From: Anas platyrhynchos
Lineage: Eukaryota; Chordata; Aves; Anseriformes; Anatidae
Assembly: GCF_047663525.1 (NCBI RefSeq)
Contig: NC_092587.1
Span: 141,160,001-141,224,000, forward strand
DNA: 64,000 nt
Direction of reading: 5' to 3'
Below the pieces are notes generated by a model. That model saw only the letters and a program-made list of their open reading frames with translations. It did not search any database and was not told the origin of the DNA. Of the stretch, positions 37,401 to 49,559 are shown one piece after another. The translations under genes were made by a program, and so were the position numbers. Each line of letters begins with the position of its first letter. Position 1 is the stretch's first letter.

Positions 37401-40400
37401 GTTCATGTGTAGACATGAACATTCAGTTACCTACGTTTAGGGTGGGATTCACATCCAGATTGGAGACATCCAGTTGTGGAGTAGAAATGGATGAGTTTAA
37501 TGGACTCTGTTTTTCATAAGGTAGGTAAGATTTTCCTTATCCCTCCTTTTCCCAGTTGTTCCCTGGTCACTTGATCCCGCTTCTCTTACAAGACTTTCAG
37601 TTGCTGTATTTAAATGGTTTGTTTTGTTTTGTAGGCTCTCATGTAGTCATGGAATGCAATGTATCCTCTGGCATAAATAGCTTGATTCCATACTGGGAAG
37701 TTAATGATGGCTATGTTGATGACTTTGATAGCACCTACAGGGAACAGTTTTATGAGTAAGTATCTTTATACATTGAACTGTAAGTACCTTTCTAGGTGAT
37801 GTAATCTGCACTAATTTGCAATGAATTCACCGTAAAGTTGACTAGTAGTCAATGGTAGTGGTCACGAAAGACTGATTAGAAGTCTGCATCAAGTACATTA
37901 TATTCTTATTGCTTGGTTTTTAAATAATTTATTATAAATAGTAATGCATCTAATACAAATGGAATGAAGCAGCCTTACACACATTTTAGAATGCTGTTAT
38001 GAAACATATCATTTTTAAGCCTTATATATACATTTGTTTTTATGAAATTCTTTTGTTAATAGACTACACCTTCCCCTCCATCATTAATATAGGAAGGGTA
38101 GATTGCTCCAAGGCAAAAAAAAAAAAAAAGTCCTGTTGAAGTACAGATGTTGCTGTTATTTTCAAAGAACACAAAGGAGAAGCTCTTGTAGAAAACCTCT
38201 CTTCCAAGAGAGCAGGACCTTTGTTACTCTGTGATAATTGGTCTATGCTATTGTAGAGTGTGGATATATTGATGCTTTCTCATTATAGCAACTACTGCTA
38301 TTAATTATAATCCTTAAAACATATTAGAAGGAAGTACGTGTGGGGGAAGGGGTGACAGGATTCTCAACTGATCAGTTCAGACTCATGCAGAAGCATTGTT
38401 GTTTCCACCAAGTGCCATCATCAGTTTAAAAAAAAAAAAAAAAAAAGTCTGGTGTTATGTTGCAAATGGTTTGTAGAGGTCAAAAATGAATGTTCATGTA
38501 TTTGCAAATAGTGTTTAACATGGGATAGATTCAGCAGAGATTCTTGTTTCTATACTGATATTTCTTTTTTTATTTTAATCCTTTTTTAATAACAGAAAGG
38601 GGATGCCTCATGGAATTACTGTAGCTGGAACAAAATTTAACATTTCAAAAGTGAAAGTAAAGGATTATGCCTATAAGTTTTTCTGTCATTTCATATATGA
38701 GTCTCAACAATTTACATCATATATCAAATTGGAACCCCCAGGTAAGATATCAAGTCTTGATAAAAATTGTGATCAATGATGCCTACATGCACTTTTCAAT
38801 TAGTTTGACACCACACTACTTGCAGCTAAACCTGTTTCTTAGCAAAATTAAAGGGAGTAGCACTTTGAATTTGCTTTGCCTTCTCCTGTTAGGTATTTTA
38901 GCAAGCATTAATGAAATACTTAAATACATTGAAGCAAATATGAGGCCTCAGTGGAATACTGTGCTTCGTTTTACACACTTGTGAAGAAGCATGTGCATCA
39001 GAGGAGATCGTGTGTAGAAGAGGAGTGAAAATGGCCAGTTCTCTTAAAGAACTGAGGGGAGATGTAACCAAGTATGGAACAGAGTGTGTCAAAAGCAACT
39101 GAATATACATGTGCCACCTGGTTGTCCTGTCCTACTGTAACAAATAATGGGCTCAGATTGTCAGGAGAAAAAAAAAAAATCTGTTTAGATAGTAGGAAAA
39201 GCTCTTAACAATGATGAAGTGAAACAGTGAAATAGGTTTCTTGGAAGGTCAGGGAGTTTCCATTACTGATGCATATGCTTTGTTACCACCTTCTAGATAG
39301 CCGCAGGAATTTTGTTTGGGAGCATCAGCTTCTTGTTGAATACCCCTGTCTTGTGCTCAGAGACAGGGTAATTTTGACCTGGCACTGGCTAGTCTGAAAT
39401 CTTTCTTTTTGGTAGATGAACCTTCAAATAAAGATAAAATGAGCTTGTAAAAACTCAGATGCAAGGTTCAAGAAATTCATTCTTTGTAGTCAAGAACAGA
39501 TACATAGAAAAGCAAACCATTAGGTTTTTTAAGTGTCCTTTTTTAATTTTTTTTTATTTTTTTAAAATATAGCTACAGAATATTCCCTAGTCTACTGAGT
39601 GACAAAGCTGATTTCATTGATTGTGAGCCAGTCTTTTGACAGGTGTCACTTTCAAATTTGCCTTTAGCTGGCCACATTGTAAACAGATAACTGACTGAAA
39701 GTGGATACCAGCCCTATCTTGTTATATAACTATAAACAAATTATTTGCTTACTCTAAGTAAAGGCCTTCACAATGATCCACAGGGTAGGAATTAACCTCA
39801 GACATTCTTAAATGCATGAACTAAAAATTGCAGTTCATGTGGCCATTCGTGGGCTTTAATCTATTTATTTAATCTGTTTTTTTTTTTTTTTAATCTATTA
39901 AGGATAACAAATTAGTTGGTTCAGTGGTGGGTCTTTGAAGAGGCTTGACATAATGAAAAGCTGGTTGGTATGTGGAGAACAGTGTGGTTAGGAAGTCATC
40001 TCCTCTCCTCTGACTTTCTTGCTTTCTGACTGATCAAACTTTGTATGAGAATTCTCTGGGCTATACGTTAATATTAATATATATATAATCTTAATTTATA
40101 TATATGATATTAATATTTTGGTACTTTGGCTGAAGAGTAACCTCTCTTGTCTCATTGTTAAGGTACCTTTTCTCTGAAAGATAAAAGCACATTTGTCAAA
40201 TAACAATATTTGTAGAAAGAATACATGGAAAACTTTCAGTCCTGTCATTCATTACGTCTATTTTTTAAAATCCTTTAATGACTAAGTATTTGAGGGGAAA
40301 ACTGCCAGTTTTTAACATCACGTCTTATTTCTTACATATAACTATATTTTTGTTTCTCTCCTTTTATTCCACTTTCTACTGCAGCTCAGAACATCCAGGG

Positions 40401-42731
40401 TTACTTGATTGGAGGAGGAGTTTCTTTGGTATTTTTAGTGTTTGTTACACTCATTATCTACAAGATCTTCAAAATTGATATCGTGCTTTGGTATCGGAAC
40501 TCCTGCCATCCTTTCCTGGGTGAAAAAGGTATGTTTATGTTGTAGTAAGGTGTACTTTGAGTGTGCTGTGTGTTGTAACAAGCAGGTTGTCTCCATCTTC
40601 TCTTGCAAAGCGATGAGTTAACCTCATTGGAGCATGATTGATCTTGCTTGGGATTTTTGAAAATAGAACACATTTTTATGATGTATAGAATTAGTTCAGA
40701 TGACAAAAGTATCTATGGGAGAAAAATCAACAACTTTCCAAGAATCCAGTTCTATTATTCCTTTCCTTAAAGACATAATTTAGTGGTTTGAATGCTGTTC
40801 TGGCTGCAGCTCTTTGGATATCCTTTAATTCTTACAAAAAGCAGTAATACAATGGAATTGATCCGCAGTCTGGATGAAACAGGATGCATTTCACTTTTTT
40901 TTTTTTTTTTTTTTTTTTTACTATTTGTAGATATTTCTAATCAGTTTACTTTCCTTAAATTCCTGGCATTCGGAATAATGTTGACTGGTGTGCTATCTAT
41001 AAGAGCAGCATGCTTAAGTATGAGTCATTTCCAAACATCTGAGGGGAGGTACATAGCTAGAGAAGCTGGAGGTAGTTGTTCTGATGGGTTTCTGTGAAGC
41101 CTTTTAAGTTTGGTCTTTCTGGAAAACTTGTTCCTAAATACCTAATGTGCTTCCGATCCTGAATTTTGCCAAATATTTTGGTTTTGTTTTCATGTCAAAG
41201 TGGTTGTTGTGGTATGAAACTTCTGGTTACGAAAATGATCTGCTAGCTATATGGCTACTGACGATCTTTAAGAATTCAGTTATTCTGCTGGAACAGCTAT
41301 TTTCTACACAATTCACTGGTAACATATATATGTGTATATATATGTTTATATTTAATTTAGATAGGTTTGAGTTTTCTTTATTCAACCTTAATTTTGCAGG
41401 TCTCTTGCCTATTCAGATCCAGTATGCTGAATCTTAAAGGGCTGATTCTACAAATACATCAGGCTTGATATAGTTATGCATGCTTAGGTAATAGTTGTAT
41501 TAGAACCCAAATCAACGCTTCAAGCAGAGTGGGAAAGTGTTTAGGGATGTTCTTCTGCTTGTGTCTTTAGATTACATTTTTATATATTTTTTTTTTAGCT
41601 TCAGATGGGAAGATCTATGATGCTTACGTTCTGTATCCAAAGAACAGAGAGAGCTGCTTGTACTCATCAGATATTTTTGCTCTGAAGATACTACCAGAGG
41701 TCTTAGAAAGACAGTGTGGATATAATCTCTTTATATTTGGGAGGAATGATTTACCAGGAGAAGGTAAGCTATCCAAAGACAAATTAGACTTGAGTTTTCT
41801 TACTAGCAGCTGAAAAAAGGAAAGCAAAGTGACGTTAATTTATCAGGCAAGAATCAAAGTGTACTTTGCCCTAGTGAAATTCTTACAAAGCATTGCCTTA
41901 CAAGGCTTTAAAATTCTTGTGGAGGTTTCCTTTGTGTGTGTATGCACACCAAATTTCAGTTTCTAGCACCTGACACTCAAAATTGCAAGGTCTGTCCCAC
42001 TGACTGCTTATGTGAAATGAAGAAACTCGTCTGAATATTTTGCCATTTCACCTATGGTAATAATAAAATGACATCAAGTCATAAGTAGTAGAAAGTTGGT
42101 AGCTCTTTTCTGTTTATGCAATACAAATATGTATGTTTTCATGTGGTCAGTGTATGTTTTCATGTGGTCAGAGCGTTGCATTAGCCAAATCTCCACTTGT
42201 CAGCTAACCCACAGTAACAGCTTGGATGCTCTTATCCTGTCCCTATTTATGAGGTAAAGAGAGGCTCAAATATCAAACAGTGAATGAAGCAGTTGCAACA
42301 TATGAGTAACAAAAAATAAAACCCTGATAGACAGCCTGATTTTTTTTTGCACAACCTTTTTTCTCTCTACAGCTGTGATCAGTATTGCTGATGAAAAAAT
42401 CCGTCAAAGTAGAAGAGTGATAGTTATTTTAGTACCAGAACCATCATGTTACAGTATTCTAGAAGACGCGTCTGAAAAGCATCTAGCCATGTATAATGCT
42501 CTTATCCAGGATGGTATTAAAGTAATTCTGATCGAACTTGAAAAAATACACGACTATACTAACATGCCAGAATCCATCAAATATATTAAGCAAAAGTATG
42601 GGGCTATCCGATGGAAAGGTGACTTCTCGGAAAGGTCTCATTCAGCAAGTACCAGATTCTGGAAGAAAGTACGTTACCACATGCCGTCCAGAAAACGTGG
42701 ATCTTCATCAGGATTTCACTTGTTACCATAA
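28878..42731 (+). CDS. IL1R1: IL1R1, interleukin-1 receptor type 1 (complete coding region, ten exons)
   Basis: A single-pass receptor for IL-1 alpha and beta; with IL1RAP it recruits MyD88 and activates NF-kB. Coding blocks: 28878-28938, 29666-29897, 31949-32138, 33923-34097, 35075-35140, 37635-37755, 38596-38741, 40385-40528, 41599-41763, 42373-42731. They total 1,659 nt, 552 codons plus stop, with GT/AG borders and matching phases throughout. The order is signal peptide (1-20), three Ig-like domains (about 21-330), a membrane helix (about 337-356, [20 protein letters not shown]), and a TIR domain (about 381-537) with box 1 (YDAYVLYP, 385-392), box 2 (GRNDLPGE, 426-433) and box 3 (FW, 529-530). 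Identity rests on the [12 protein letters not shown] juxtamembrane word and TIR boxes typical of IL1R1. Length is close to that of known IL1R1 proteins. No frameshift or early stop was seen. Confidence 0.96.
29666..29897 (+). CDS. IL1R1: IL1R1 coding exon 2: Ig-like domain 1
   Basis: A 232-nt exon after an aatag acceptor. It begins EECIVCDYF and shows the Ig landmarks ISCPV (first core cysteine), NMTWYKNGS (tryptophan, with an N-glycosylation sequon), and [11 protein letters not shown] (second core cysteine). It ends in phase 2 at gtaag|gtaaga. Confidence 0.96.
31536..31722 (-). mobile_element. CR1 LINE internal fragment in IL1R1 intron
   Basis: Reverse-complement CR1 words: gcttcagccctctggtcatc, tttgtagccctcctctggac, ggggccccaaacctggatgc, agtactcca. 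It has no 3' tail, so this is an internal remnant. It lies about 225 bp before coding exon 3. Confidence 0.85.
31949..32138 (+). CDS. IL1R1: IL1R1 coding exon 3: domain 1-2 link and start of Ig domain 2
   Basis: A 190-nt exon after ttgttacag. It encodes [16 protein letters not shown], then a first domain-2 cysteine in NIICPDL, and ends VHWYK exactly at a codon boundary before gtactg. NRS is a possible glycosylation site. Confidence 0.95.
32305..32420 (+). mobile_element. CR1 LINE 3' tail fragment in IL1R1 intron
   Basis: A short forward piece with ggactcgatgatcttgagg, tctcttccaacctag and the terminal attctgtgattctgtg. It lies about 170 bp after coding exon 3. Confidence 0.88.
33034..33575 (-). 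mobile_element. CR1 LINE fragment with internal deletion, in IL1R1 intron
   Basis: Reverse-strand CR1 sequence begins near the 3' end (ctctggagatcatctggtcc), runs through cagcctctctgggcaacctg, then jumps at about 33,350 from the gataaaattgaa region to gactgggtccagtactgacc and ctctgggggacaccgctgg, and continues through ccagttcccaatccacctca. The jump skips CR1 sequence normally found between these blocks. About 350 bp lie between its right end and coding exon 4. Confidence 0.88.
33923..34097 (+). CDS. IL1R1: IL1R1 coding exon 4: Ig-like domain 2, second half
   Basis: A 175-nt exon that starts [12 protein letters not shown], continues through [14 protein letters not shown] (second core cysteine) and [11 protein letters not shown], and ends in phase 1 at aaag|gtgagt. 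Reading on past the donor stays open for another 20 codons to 34,159. Confidence 0.96.
34406..34448. repeat. TTTA tetranucleotide repeat
   Basis: Ten to eleven uninterrupted TTTA units in the intron after IL1R1 coding exon 4. Confidence 0.95.
35075..35140 (+). CDS. IL1R1: IL1R1 coding exon 5: domain 2-3 linker
   Basis: A 66-nt micro-exon encoding [20 protein letters not shown] and EL, in phase 1 on both sides. The neighbouring IL1RL2-like gene has a linker exon of exactly the same length ending in the same IEVEL word. Confidence 0.95.
37635..37755 (+). CDS. IL1R1: IL1R1 coding exon 6: Ig-like domain 3, first half
   Basis: A 121-nt exon after ttttgtag. It encodes [13 protein letters not shown] (first cysteine and sequon), then [19 protein letters not shown] and EQFYE, ending in phase 2 at tatga|gtaagt. 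The same length is found in the paralogue downstream. Confidence 0.96.
38596..38741 (+). CDS. IL1R1: IL1R1 coding exon 7: Ig-like domain 3, second half
   Basis: A 146-nt exon encoding [31 protein letters not shown] (second cysteine) and TSYIKLEPP, ending in phase 1 at ccag|gtaaga. It is the last ectodomain exon. Confidence 0.96.
40385..40528 (+). CDS. IL1R1: IL1R1 coding exon 8: transmembrane segment
   Basis: A 144-nt exon after tctactgcag. It holds AQNIQG, a hydrophobic helix of about 20 residues from YLIGGG to LIIY, then the basic stop-transfer and juxtamembrane word [12 protein letters not shown]. It ends in phase 1 at aaag|gtatgt. Confidence 0.96.
40895..40919. repeat. T homopolymer tract in IL1R1 intron
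   Basis: A pure run of about 25 T between coding exons 8 and 9. No retrocopy is seen beside it. Confidence 0.9.
41599..41763 (+). CDS. IL1R1: IL1R1 coding exon 9: TIR domain boxes 1 and 2
   Basis: A 165-nt exon encoding [19 protein letters not shown] (TIR box 1), [19 protein letters not shown], and box 2 RNDLPGE. It ends in phase 1 at gaag|gtaagc. The box 2 proline is kept, as needed for MyD88 signalling in the family. Confidence 0.97.
42122..42165. repeat. Short tandem duplication in IL1R1 intron
   Basis: The word gtatgttttcatgtggtcag occurs twice back to back, about 210 bp before coding exon 10. It is a small replication-slippage type duplication. Confidence 0.9.
42373..42731 (+). CDS. 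IL1R1: IL1R1 coding exon 10: TIR domain end and stop
   Basis: After ctctctacag, the 359-nt coding part encodes the [19 protein letters not shown] strand, the [17 protein letters not shown] region, KQKYGAIRW, and box 3 in [13 protein letters not shown], then a short serine-rich tail ending HLLP and TAA at 42,729-42,731. Confidence 0.97.
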
Positions 42732-45700
42732 AATACTAATTCTTCCTAAATAGCAGAAAAATGACAATCACTGCCAACGTTCATTATAATTAGTGATGGA
42801 TGAATTGGAGGTCATATGTATCTGTTTTGTACAGAAAATCTCATCCAGATTTGCTGGATTGAAGGTACTACAACTTTGTCTACAGATGTGAATCACACTT
42901 TCTTCTGGCCAAATCAATAGAATGTTCTGTAATACCATCAGTAGCACACTGATGACGTGGAAGCCATATAGGAAGTACATAAGGATACAGAAAATAGGTT
43001 CTCTTGAAAGCGAATTGCACTGTGATTTGTTGGAATATTTTTTGACTTTAAAAATGGAAAGGAGAAAAAAGAGAACTTCTTTCCAGCAATTTAAGGTTGA
43101 ATATGAAGGGAACTGTATTAATTATAATTGTGATGTTTTGTAATGGGTTTGGTTGATGTCAGTAAATGTTTGTGCTTTTTTTTTTTTTTTAATGAAATGA
43201 CATGAATCTTACTTGTTACAAGTTTGTTATTTGCTGCTTTGTTCAGTTTGCTCAAAGATAATTCCATCTGTGTTAGTGCATCAGTGGGGTATCATCCAAG
43301 AGAAAAGGTAAGAGACAACCCCAACGCCCCCCCCAAAAATACTATTCAACTTGGCAAAGCATAGATTCTCTTACCTGATCTTTTTACATTTTAAAGAACT
43401 GCATGGTTTTCAATCACTTATCCCACTCAGACATCATAAAAATGTTATATTGCTGTACCAGGTCATAAAAATGTAAAATCTCCAGAGGACTTTTTTTTCC
43501 AGTTATGTGGCTTACTATGTTCTTATTAGCCATGTGGAACAATGAGCTCGTGACACATTCTCTCATACAGAGTTGAGGATGGTTGACTTCTTCCCCTTTC
43601 CCCTAGGGACCAAAGGGCTCCAGGGCACAGGCAACACAGCTGGGCAGTTTTCATGGGATGTGGTTGGTGAAAGAGAGCAGGTCTCCCCTCCTGTTCCCAG
43701 CTAGGGTTCTGGCTTTAGCGTTTGGCACCTCTGAAAACTGATGCTGCCTGAAATTCTTTTCCTTGTAGCTTTCTCCCAGATCAATGAGTTGATCTGGTTC
43801 CTAGAGAAGTCCAAGTGCAATGGCAGAAGTAAAGGGGGAAAATGTGGTCAAGCTTTTTGGCTCCAGGTGCGTTTAGAAAATAGAGCTAAAGTAACATTGC
43901 CCAGTACTTAGAGAGAGAGAGATGGCCTGTGTTATTGCCTGTAGCTGCTTACTTTTCTTTTTTCCCCTCTCCACTGATGTCGTAAGGAATCTAAGATGAC
44001 TGGGCACCTAATTTAGCTGGGGTCAGATGAATTTATGCTGGAGTTGCAACTTCTGTGCAGCTGTTTGGGAAAGGAATTTGTTAAAACTTACTGTGGACAT
44101 CAAATGCTTTTCCTTTCCCTCTTCTTTATTTTTTATTCTTTTTAGCAATGTCATGTTCAACACAATTTTGTTAGCTTTGAAGCTAAGATGCATATAGACA
44201 CTGATGTAGTTTGTAATAATAAATTCTCTTGTAGGGCATTGATTGTTAAGAAATTATCAAATTAGCTATAAACATGATTTTAAAGAGATATGAATTTTAC
44301 AGGAATGAGAGATGTGAGAGCTAAATTGCATGTGCTTTTCAGTCTGTGCTCAAAAGTTTACATTTTTAATTTAAGAGATTTGTTTATGTATGGAAGCTTC
44401 AGCGTGTGTCTGTTACAAGTGGGCTGTGTGATCGGAGTATAAGGCATATCTGGTTCTCCTGAACAATTTAGACAATTTCAGAGTTTGATGAATTGTATAT
44501 TAATCCGGAAACTAACCCGTGGTTCAAGTTAGTTTACACAGGCATTGCTCTGCTTCTGTGGGTAGGGATTTTTGCTTTTTTTTTTTTTTTTAATAGTGTT
44601 TGGGGAAGATAAATATTACACCATTTTTGTGATTTTTAAAATGTAGGTTTAATGAACTATTGACTGCATTTCCAAGGGAGAACTATAACAACTCTGCTGA
44701 TTGTGCAGTAGCAGGAAAAAGGCAAAAGGTTTGTTAATAATTTTAAAGTGAAGTCTTGGCTTATATGGCAGTTGCAAAGCATGCAGGTAGGCATAGGTAA
44801 GGCAGAGACCTATGGTGATTTTTCTTGATACAAATCAGAATAACAAGATATTTCCAACTCCAGCTTTTCCATATGTTAAATTAAATTTAGCTGGGTTGGT
44901 GGGGGAAGCTGTGTACACTAATTCCTGTGTGATTGTTTGCTCCAGTGTTAATAATTATCCTAGTACAGACATTCAAGAGAAGACTTCTTAGTAGATTGTG
45001 ATGATTTATTTCTAGCAAGAGTTTCAGATCTGCCTTTAACTGCTTTAACTGCAACTCTGAATTCCTGTTTGTGTTTGTGCCCTATTAGCTGCTGTCTGGC
45101 AGCACCTTTTGTTCTCCTCCAAATCAAATTTCAGCAAATCTTTTCTCATACAGCTCCCTTACCGCAGAACAACTGTCTTACTACTGTGTCAAATTCCAGT
45201 GCTTTCCAAGCTGTACTTGAAGGCTGTTGCTAATACAGTATTAGGCAGAAATTTTGCCTTTGAGTTCATCTGAAAAAAATAATGCTCTGCATCATTTGGA
45301 ATTCTTCAGCTCTTTGAAGACTGCTTCCTTCATTTTGACACTACAGTCTTTGTTGGCCTTTTCTTCTTTCATGGCTTTTCTGCCCTCCATTTTCAACCAA
45401 AAGAAACTGATAATGTGAGGTGCCATCCCACAGAACTGCCAAGTGACGATGGGATGCTGTGACTCTTGTGTTCTGCCTCACTAGTAATAAAACCAATGGA
45501 AATAGCTTCCACCTGAAGTTACTTGGTTACCTCAGTGTGTGCTGGAAATCTGAAACCCTGCTTCTGGGGAACAGTGCCTTCTGAGCTTCAAGCTTCGTGT
45601 GTTGAGTGTGTCTGACCAGACTGGTGTAAGAACCTCTTCCCTTCAGGATAGGAAGGGAAAAACGTGCATTTGAAATGTCAAGATTTATCTCCAACTTTCA

Positions 45701-46430
45701 TGATACTGGAATGTTTTATTGATGAATGTCATCTATGTACAGACCAATACGTATGCTTATCTTCTGTTCTCATTGTGTGTTTTGTGTGTTTTATACAAGA
45801 CAAAAATGTCAGGGAAGAAACACTTTTGGTCGTGAAGTGCCACATTCACTAAGCTGTTGCACTAAATCTCCTTTTTAATATGGTGTGTGTTTGGTGACAG
45901 CCTGTTGGGGGAGGGTAAAAGAGCCTTGAGATCCATCCCAAGTTACTGAGATCCATCTTGGCATGGCGAATGTGCTAATTGTTATGGTTCACGTTGACAG
46001 AAGAATTTAGTGGGACAGATTTAGTGGTTTGGTTTTGGAACTCTTTTGTCAGAAGATCCCTATATCAAATGTGAAGACTAGACACTGGAAATGCTGTGTT
46101 TATACCCTGAGGACTAGTGCATAATATTGACTTTGTATTTCCACCTTGACAGTTTGTGGTTTGCAGGCCAGCCAACAGAGCTCCAGCAACCTCTGGCCTC
46201 CTGAATTTTTATTCTTATTTTTGCTGTCTGGAATAGATTGTATGATAAACTGCTACTTGTTATGCCTACCTTTGGTGGAAAGTTATTTTACTGAGCCAAA
46301 ATACTTTTTTTTTTTTGATACTTGTCCCTTTTGCTATATTTATATGACTGCTGAAGTTTTGCTGTGTGTTATGTAAAGACACTTTGAAGAGAGGTCCACT
46401 TTTAATTCAATAAAACACTACACAATTTTT
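42732..46430 (+). other. IL1R1: Candidate IL1R1 3' UTR and poly(A) sites
   Basis: Sequence following the stop codon holds no recognised gene or transposon for 3.7 kb. AATAAA signals lie at 44,218-44,223, 45,486-45,491 and 46,409-46,414. The last, about 3.7 kb after the stop, is followed by a T-rich stretch at 46,445 and could be the distal end. Which sites are used cannot be read from sequence alone. T tracts occur at 43,178 and 44,577. Confidence 0.45.
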
Positions 46431-49400
46431 TCTTACAGCATTGCTTTTTTTTAATCCTCATTCCTCCACTGAAGCACGCTGTGAATGAAGAATGGCAAAC
46501 AGCTGTCTTGGTTTGAAAGTGTATCGATCAAAATGGCTTTTACTAGCTCTCCATTCAAGCTACTTTTCCCAGAATTGGGAGTGGAGGGGAGAGGGTCTCA
46601 CTAACATGGGTTTAATCTGGTTTCAGTACAACATTAGCACAAAGCACTTCACCCTGGTCATTTTTTTTTTTTCTTTTTCTTTAATTATTAGAAACTAGAT
46701 GTTTCTTCTAGAAATACAAATTATTTCCCATGCTTTACTGGTGAATAATTTGCAAGATGCTGCATTACCACACCTGTAAGTCCAGAAAAAGTCCTGTAAA
46801 ATGGATGTAAATGCTAAGTTAGTTGCTTGGTGTTAAAACCAAAAGTAGAATTGATTGTTCAGTAAAATAGAATTACACATTCTTAGCACTGAAAGCACAT
46901 TTAGGCAGCCTTGACATTCTTAGGTACCTGATTTTTGGATGAACAGTACTAAACCAGCCTGTTTCATGCAGCTTTAAAGTGATCTAAGATAATTACCTGC
47001 AAATACATTTTGTGATATATTTTGTAGATTCAACAGAGTGTTTCATCTGTGCAAAGATATTCCCAACATCTTTTGCAAAGTTTAAAGTAGAAATTGCAGG
47101 AAAATATACAAAAAAGGGCTTTAAAGTTCTGTTAGGTTTGGATTTAACCTTTTTAGTTTCTGTTGAGAAAGAAATATGATGAATGTATATTGTAGCCAAA
47201 AGCAAAAAAATAAGACTGTGGCTATGAACCAGATAGCTTTGCCCTAAATAGACTTCCGTCTGTCTTAGAGACGTGCTATGACTAGAATCTCTTTTCATGC
47301 AGAAGGCATAGTTTACCAGGAACAGGTAAAGCACAAGGTTACTGATTTCTATCATTTCCTTTTAAAAAGTAGCAATTACATATCTTGCTTTTGTCGCTTG
47401 CCCTAAAAAAAACACAAACACACAACCCACACACCTTTCTGTCTCCCCTCCACTCCCTTCCTTCCACCCCAAAAAAAAGAAGGTTGGAGTGTGCTTCATG
47501 TTAGTACCATAGCTTAGGTCTATATAAGCAAGCATTGCCCTGAATTTTGCAGGGTAACTCGACAGGTGTGGAAGACCTGGTCTCCACCCAATGCACATAT
47601 CAAGAGGTTTTATTTCAGACTGTTGTCAGCCAACTTCCTTCCCACCTGTACAGCAGCGAACATTCTCGCTCTGATTTGCAGAAGGAGTGAAATATTTGTT
47701 TCAGGTATTCTCGTTGTTTATATATCATTTATCAATGAAATACTATCCAAGGTGGGGAAAAAATAATTAAAAAAAAAAAAAGGATTTCACAGAGAGATCC
47801 TAGTTGACAAATACATCATTTGGGGAAAAATGAAATATACCAACTTCTACACACAAATCTGGTCTCATTACTCATTATCACCTCCTCAGTCACAGAAAGA
47901 TAAGCCATGTCATGATCATTGCTCTGCTGCAATCCGTTTTTGAAGATGGCACTGATAAGTTGAATTAGAGTCCTCCCTGTGCAAATTGCAACATCATTCT
48001 GCCTCAGAGCTTCATGGCTTTGTTGCTGGAGCTGGTGGTTCTTGGTCTGCTTTGAAGTGGTCCTGGTGACAACATCAGATGTTCATGCAAACCAATGTCA
48101 GGTGTTGGACTTCTCTGGTCTTCCCTGCCTTTTTGACTTGTAGCAGCCAAATTCTGTACTTCAGGTGTGACGTACCCCCGGATTTTGCTGTCTCATGAAA
48201 CCCAGTCATTTCAGGTGATATTCCTCCAGAGGATTTGCTGAATTCTAATTCTTACCAGTCTCTGCAAAGTTGAATGATTGAGTAGATCTCATTTTACCTG
48301 TTCATTTTGGTAATGTTTTAACAACGTTTTGTTAACCAGAAACATTTTTTCACTATTAGGGATATTATAGTGAAATTATGAGAAAAAAAGGAATACTTCA
48401 GAGGTCTCTACCAACCTTGGCCATTCTGTGATTCACTCAGCAGAACCTCCTATCTGTATGTCTCGGTATTCTTCAAAAATGATTTTTTTTTTTAATTAGT
48501 GCTTCTAGAAAAAAAAAGCAGTAGAACAGATTATGAAACCCCTCGCTTGTCTTTATGATAAACAGATTTGAACCCACAGATGTTTTTGTTAGTGCAAAAT
48601 AACAACATGGAAACTAGAAAACTTACATAAAAATAATTTGACCTTAAGCAGTAAGTGCGTAAGAAACATTTTCAAAATGAAATACGGGTATAATTGCTGA
48701 CAAAAGACAGAGGAGGTGACTGCGTAAATCCTTAACTCTTTATTGAGCCAGGAATGAGTTCATCCTCTGTGTTCCTCCCAACAGGATAACGCCTGGAGCT
48801 GTTACAACACGCCTGCAGCCAGCACTAAGTACCTCCCTTTGGTGGAGGGCAACATACGCAGGCATAGCAGAGCTTCGGCTCTTATCTTACCTCATCTAAT
48901 CTGTGGTTGTCATGTGGTGAGCAGGATGGTAGAATGTGTTTGTATTTGGTAGATACAATTTGGAAATAGTGCCGGAAAGCACAACAAAAAAAGCAGGGTG
49001 GGACAAACAGGATAAGCAACGATTATTCTCCACAGCTTTCCTGAAGTGTTTATAACTGGCTTAGCGAGTTCAGCAAATGTGTTTACGGTGTACTTTTACC
49101 AAGAATGAGAACCTGCCTCGGCAGTCCCAAAGTGCCTGTGATTTCTGATTACTTTGGAAGGAACCTAGGAACGTGCTTTGCTCTATCTGACCATGTATTT
49201 TCAGGTAAGTTAATCAGCAAGCTACAGCGTTAAAATGCTTGTGTCTGAATCTGTTCTGGCCATGTGGTTTTGAAGAGCTCTGAGTCCAGCAGTGGCGTGT
49301 GAGTGAAGCAGAGAGCCCCACACACTGGCGTATTGCAAACACAGCGCTCCTAGAGCAGCCGCAAACTAAGTAACCTCCAAACACCCCATCAGGGCTTCTT

Positions 49401-49559
49401 CATACGTGCTGAGTTTGCAGGTAAAAGCTCATCATTGAGATGGGACTACACCAGTATGTTCACGTTTGAGCCACAAAATAGCTCACGGCATGACCAAGCT
49501 GTCAAGACAACCTCTTGAAAAAGCTAACAAACAGCTGGTGTCCCCGAGAGGCTCCTTCT
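46431..49559. other. Sequence between the two receptor genes, no gene recognised
   Basis: AT-rich unique sequence with short T and A runs. A possible splice donor (ttttcag|gtaagtt) sits at 49,205, but no matching exon start could be defended. A short CR1 tail is listed separately. Confidence 0.45.
48393..48435 (+). mobile_element. CR1 3' tail remnant
   Basis: Only about 40 bp remain: tcagaggtctctaccaacct, tggccattctgtgattc. This is the usual 3' terminus of CR1, strongly truncated. Confidence 0.65.

Noticed and set aside
40078-40115. AT-rich palindromic run that could be read as a hairpin or origin
   Set aside because: Alternating TA and TTAATAT words produce such symmetry by composition. 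Nothing else supports a function.
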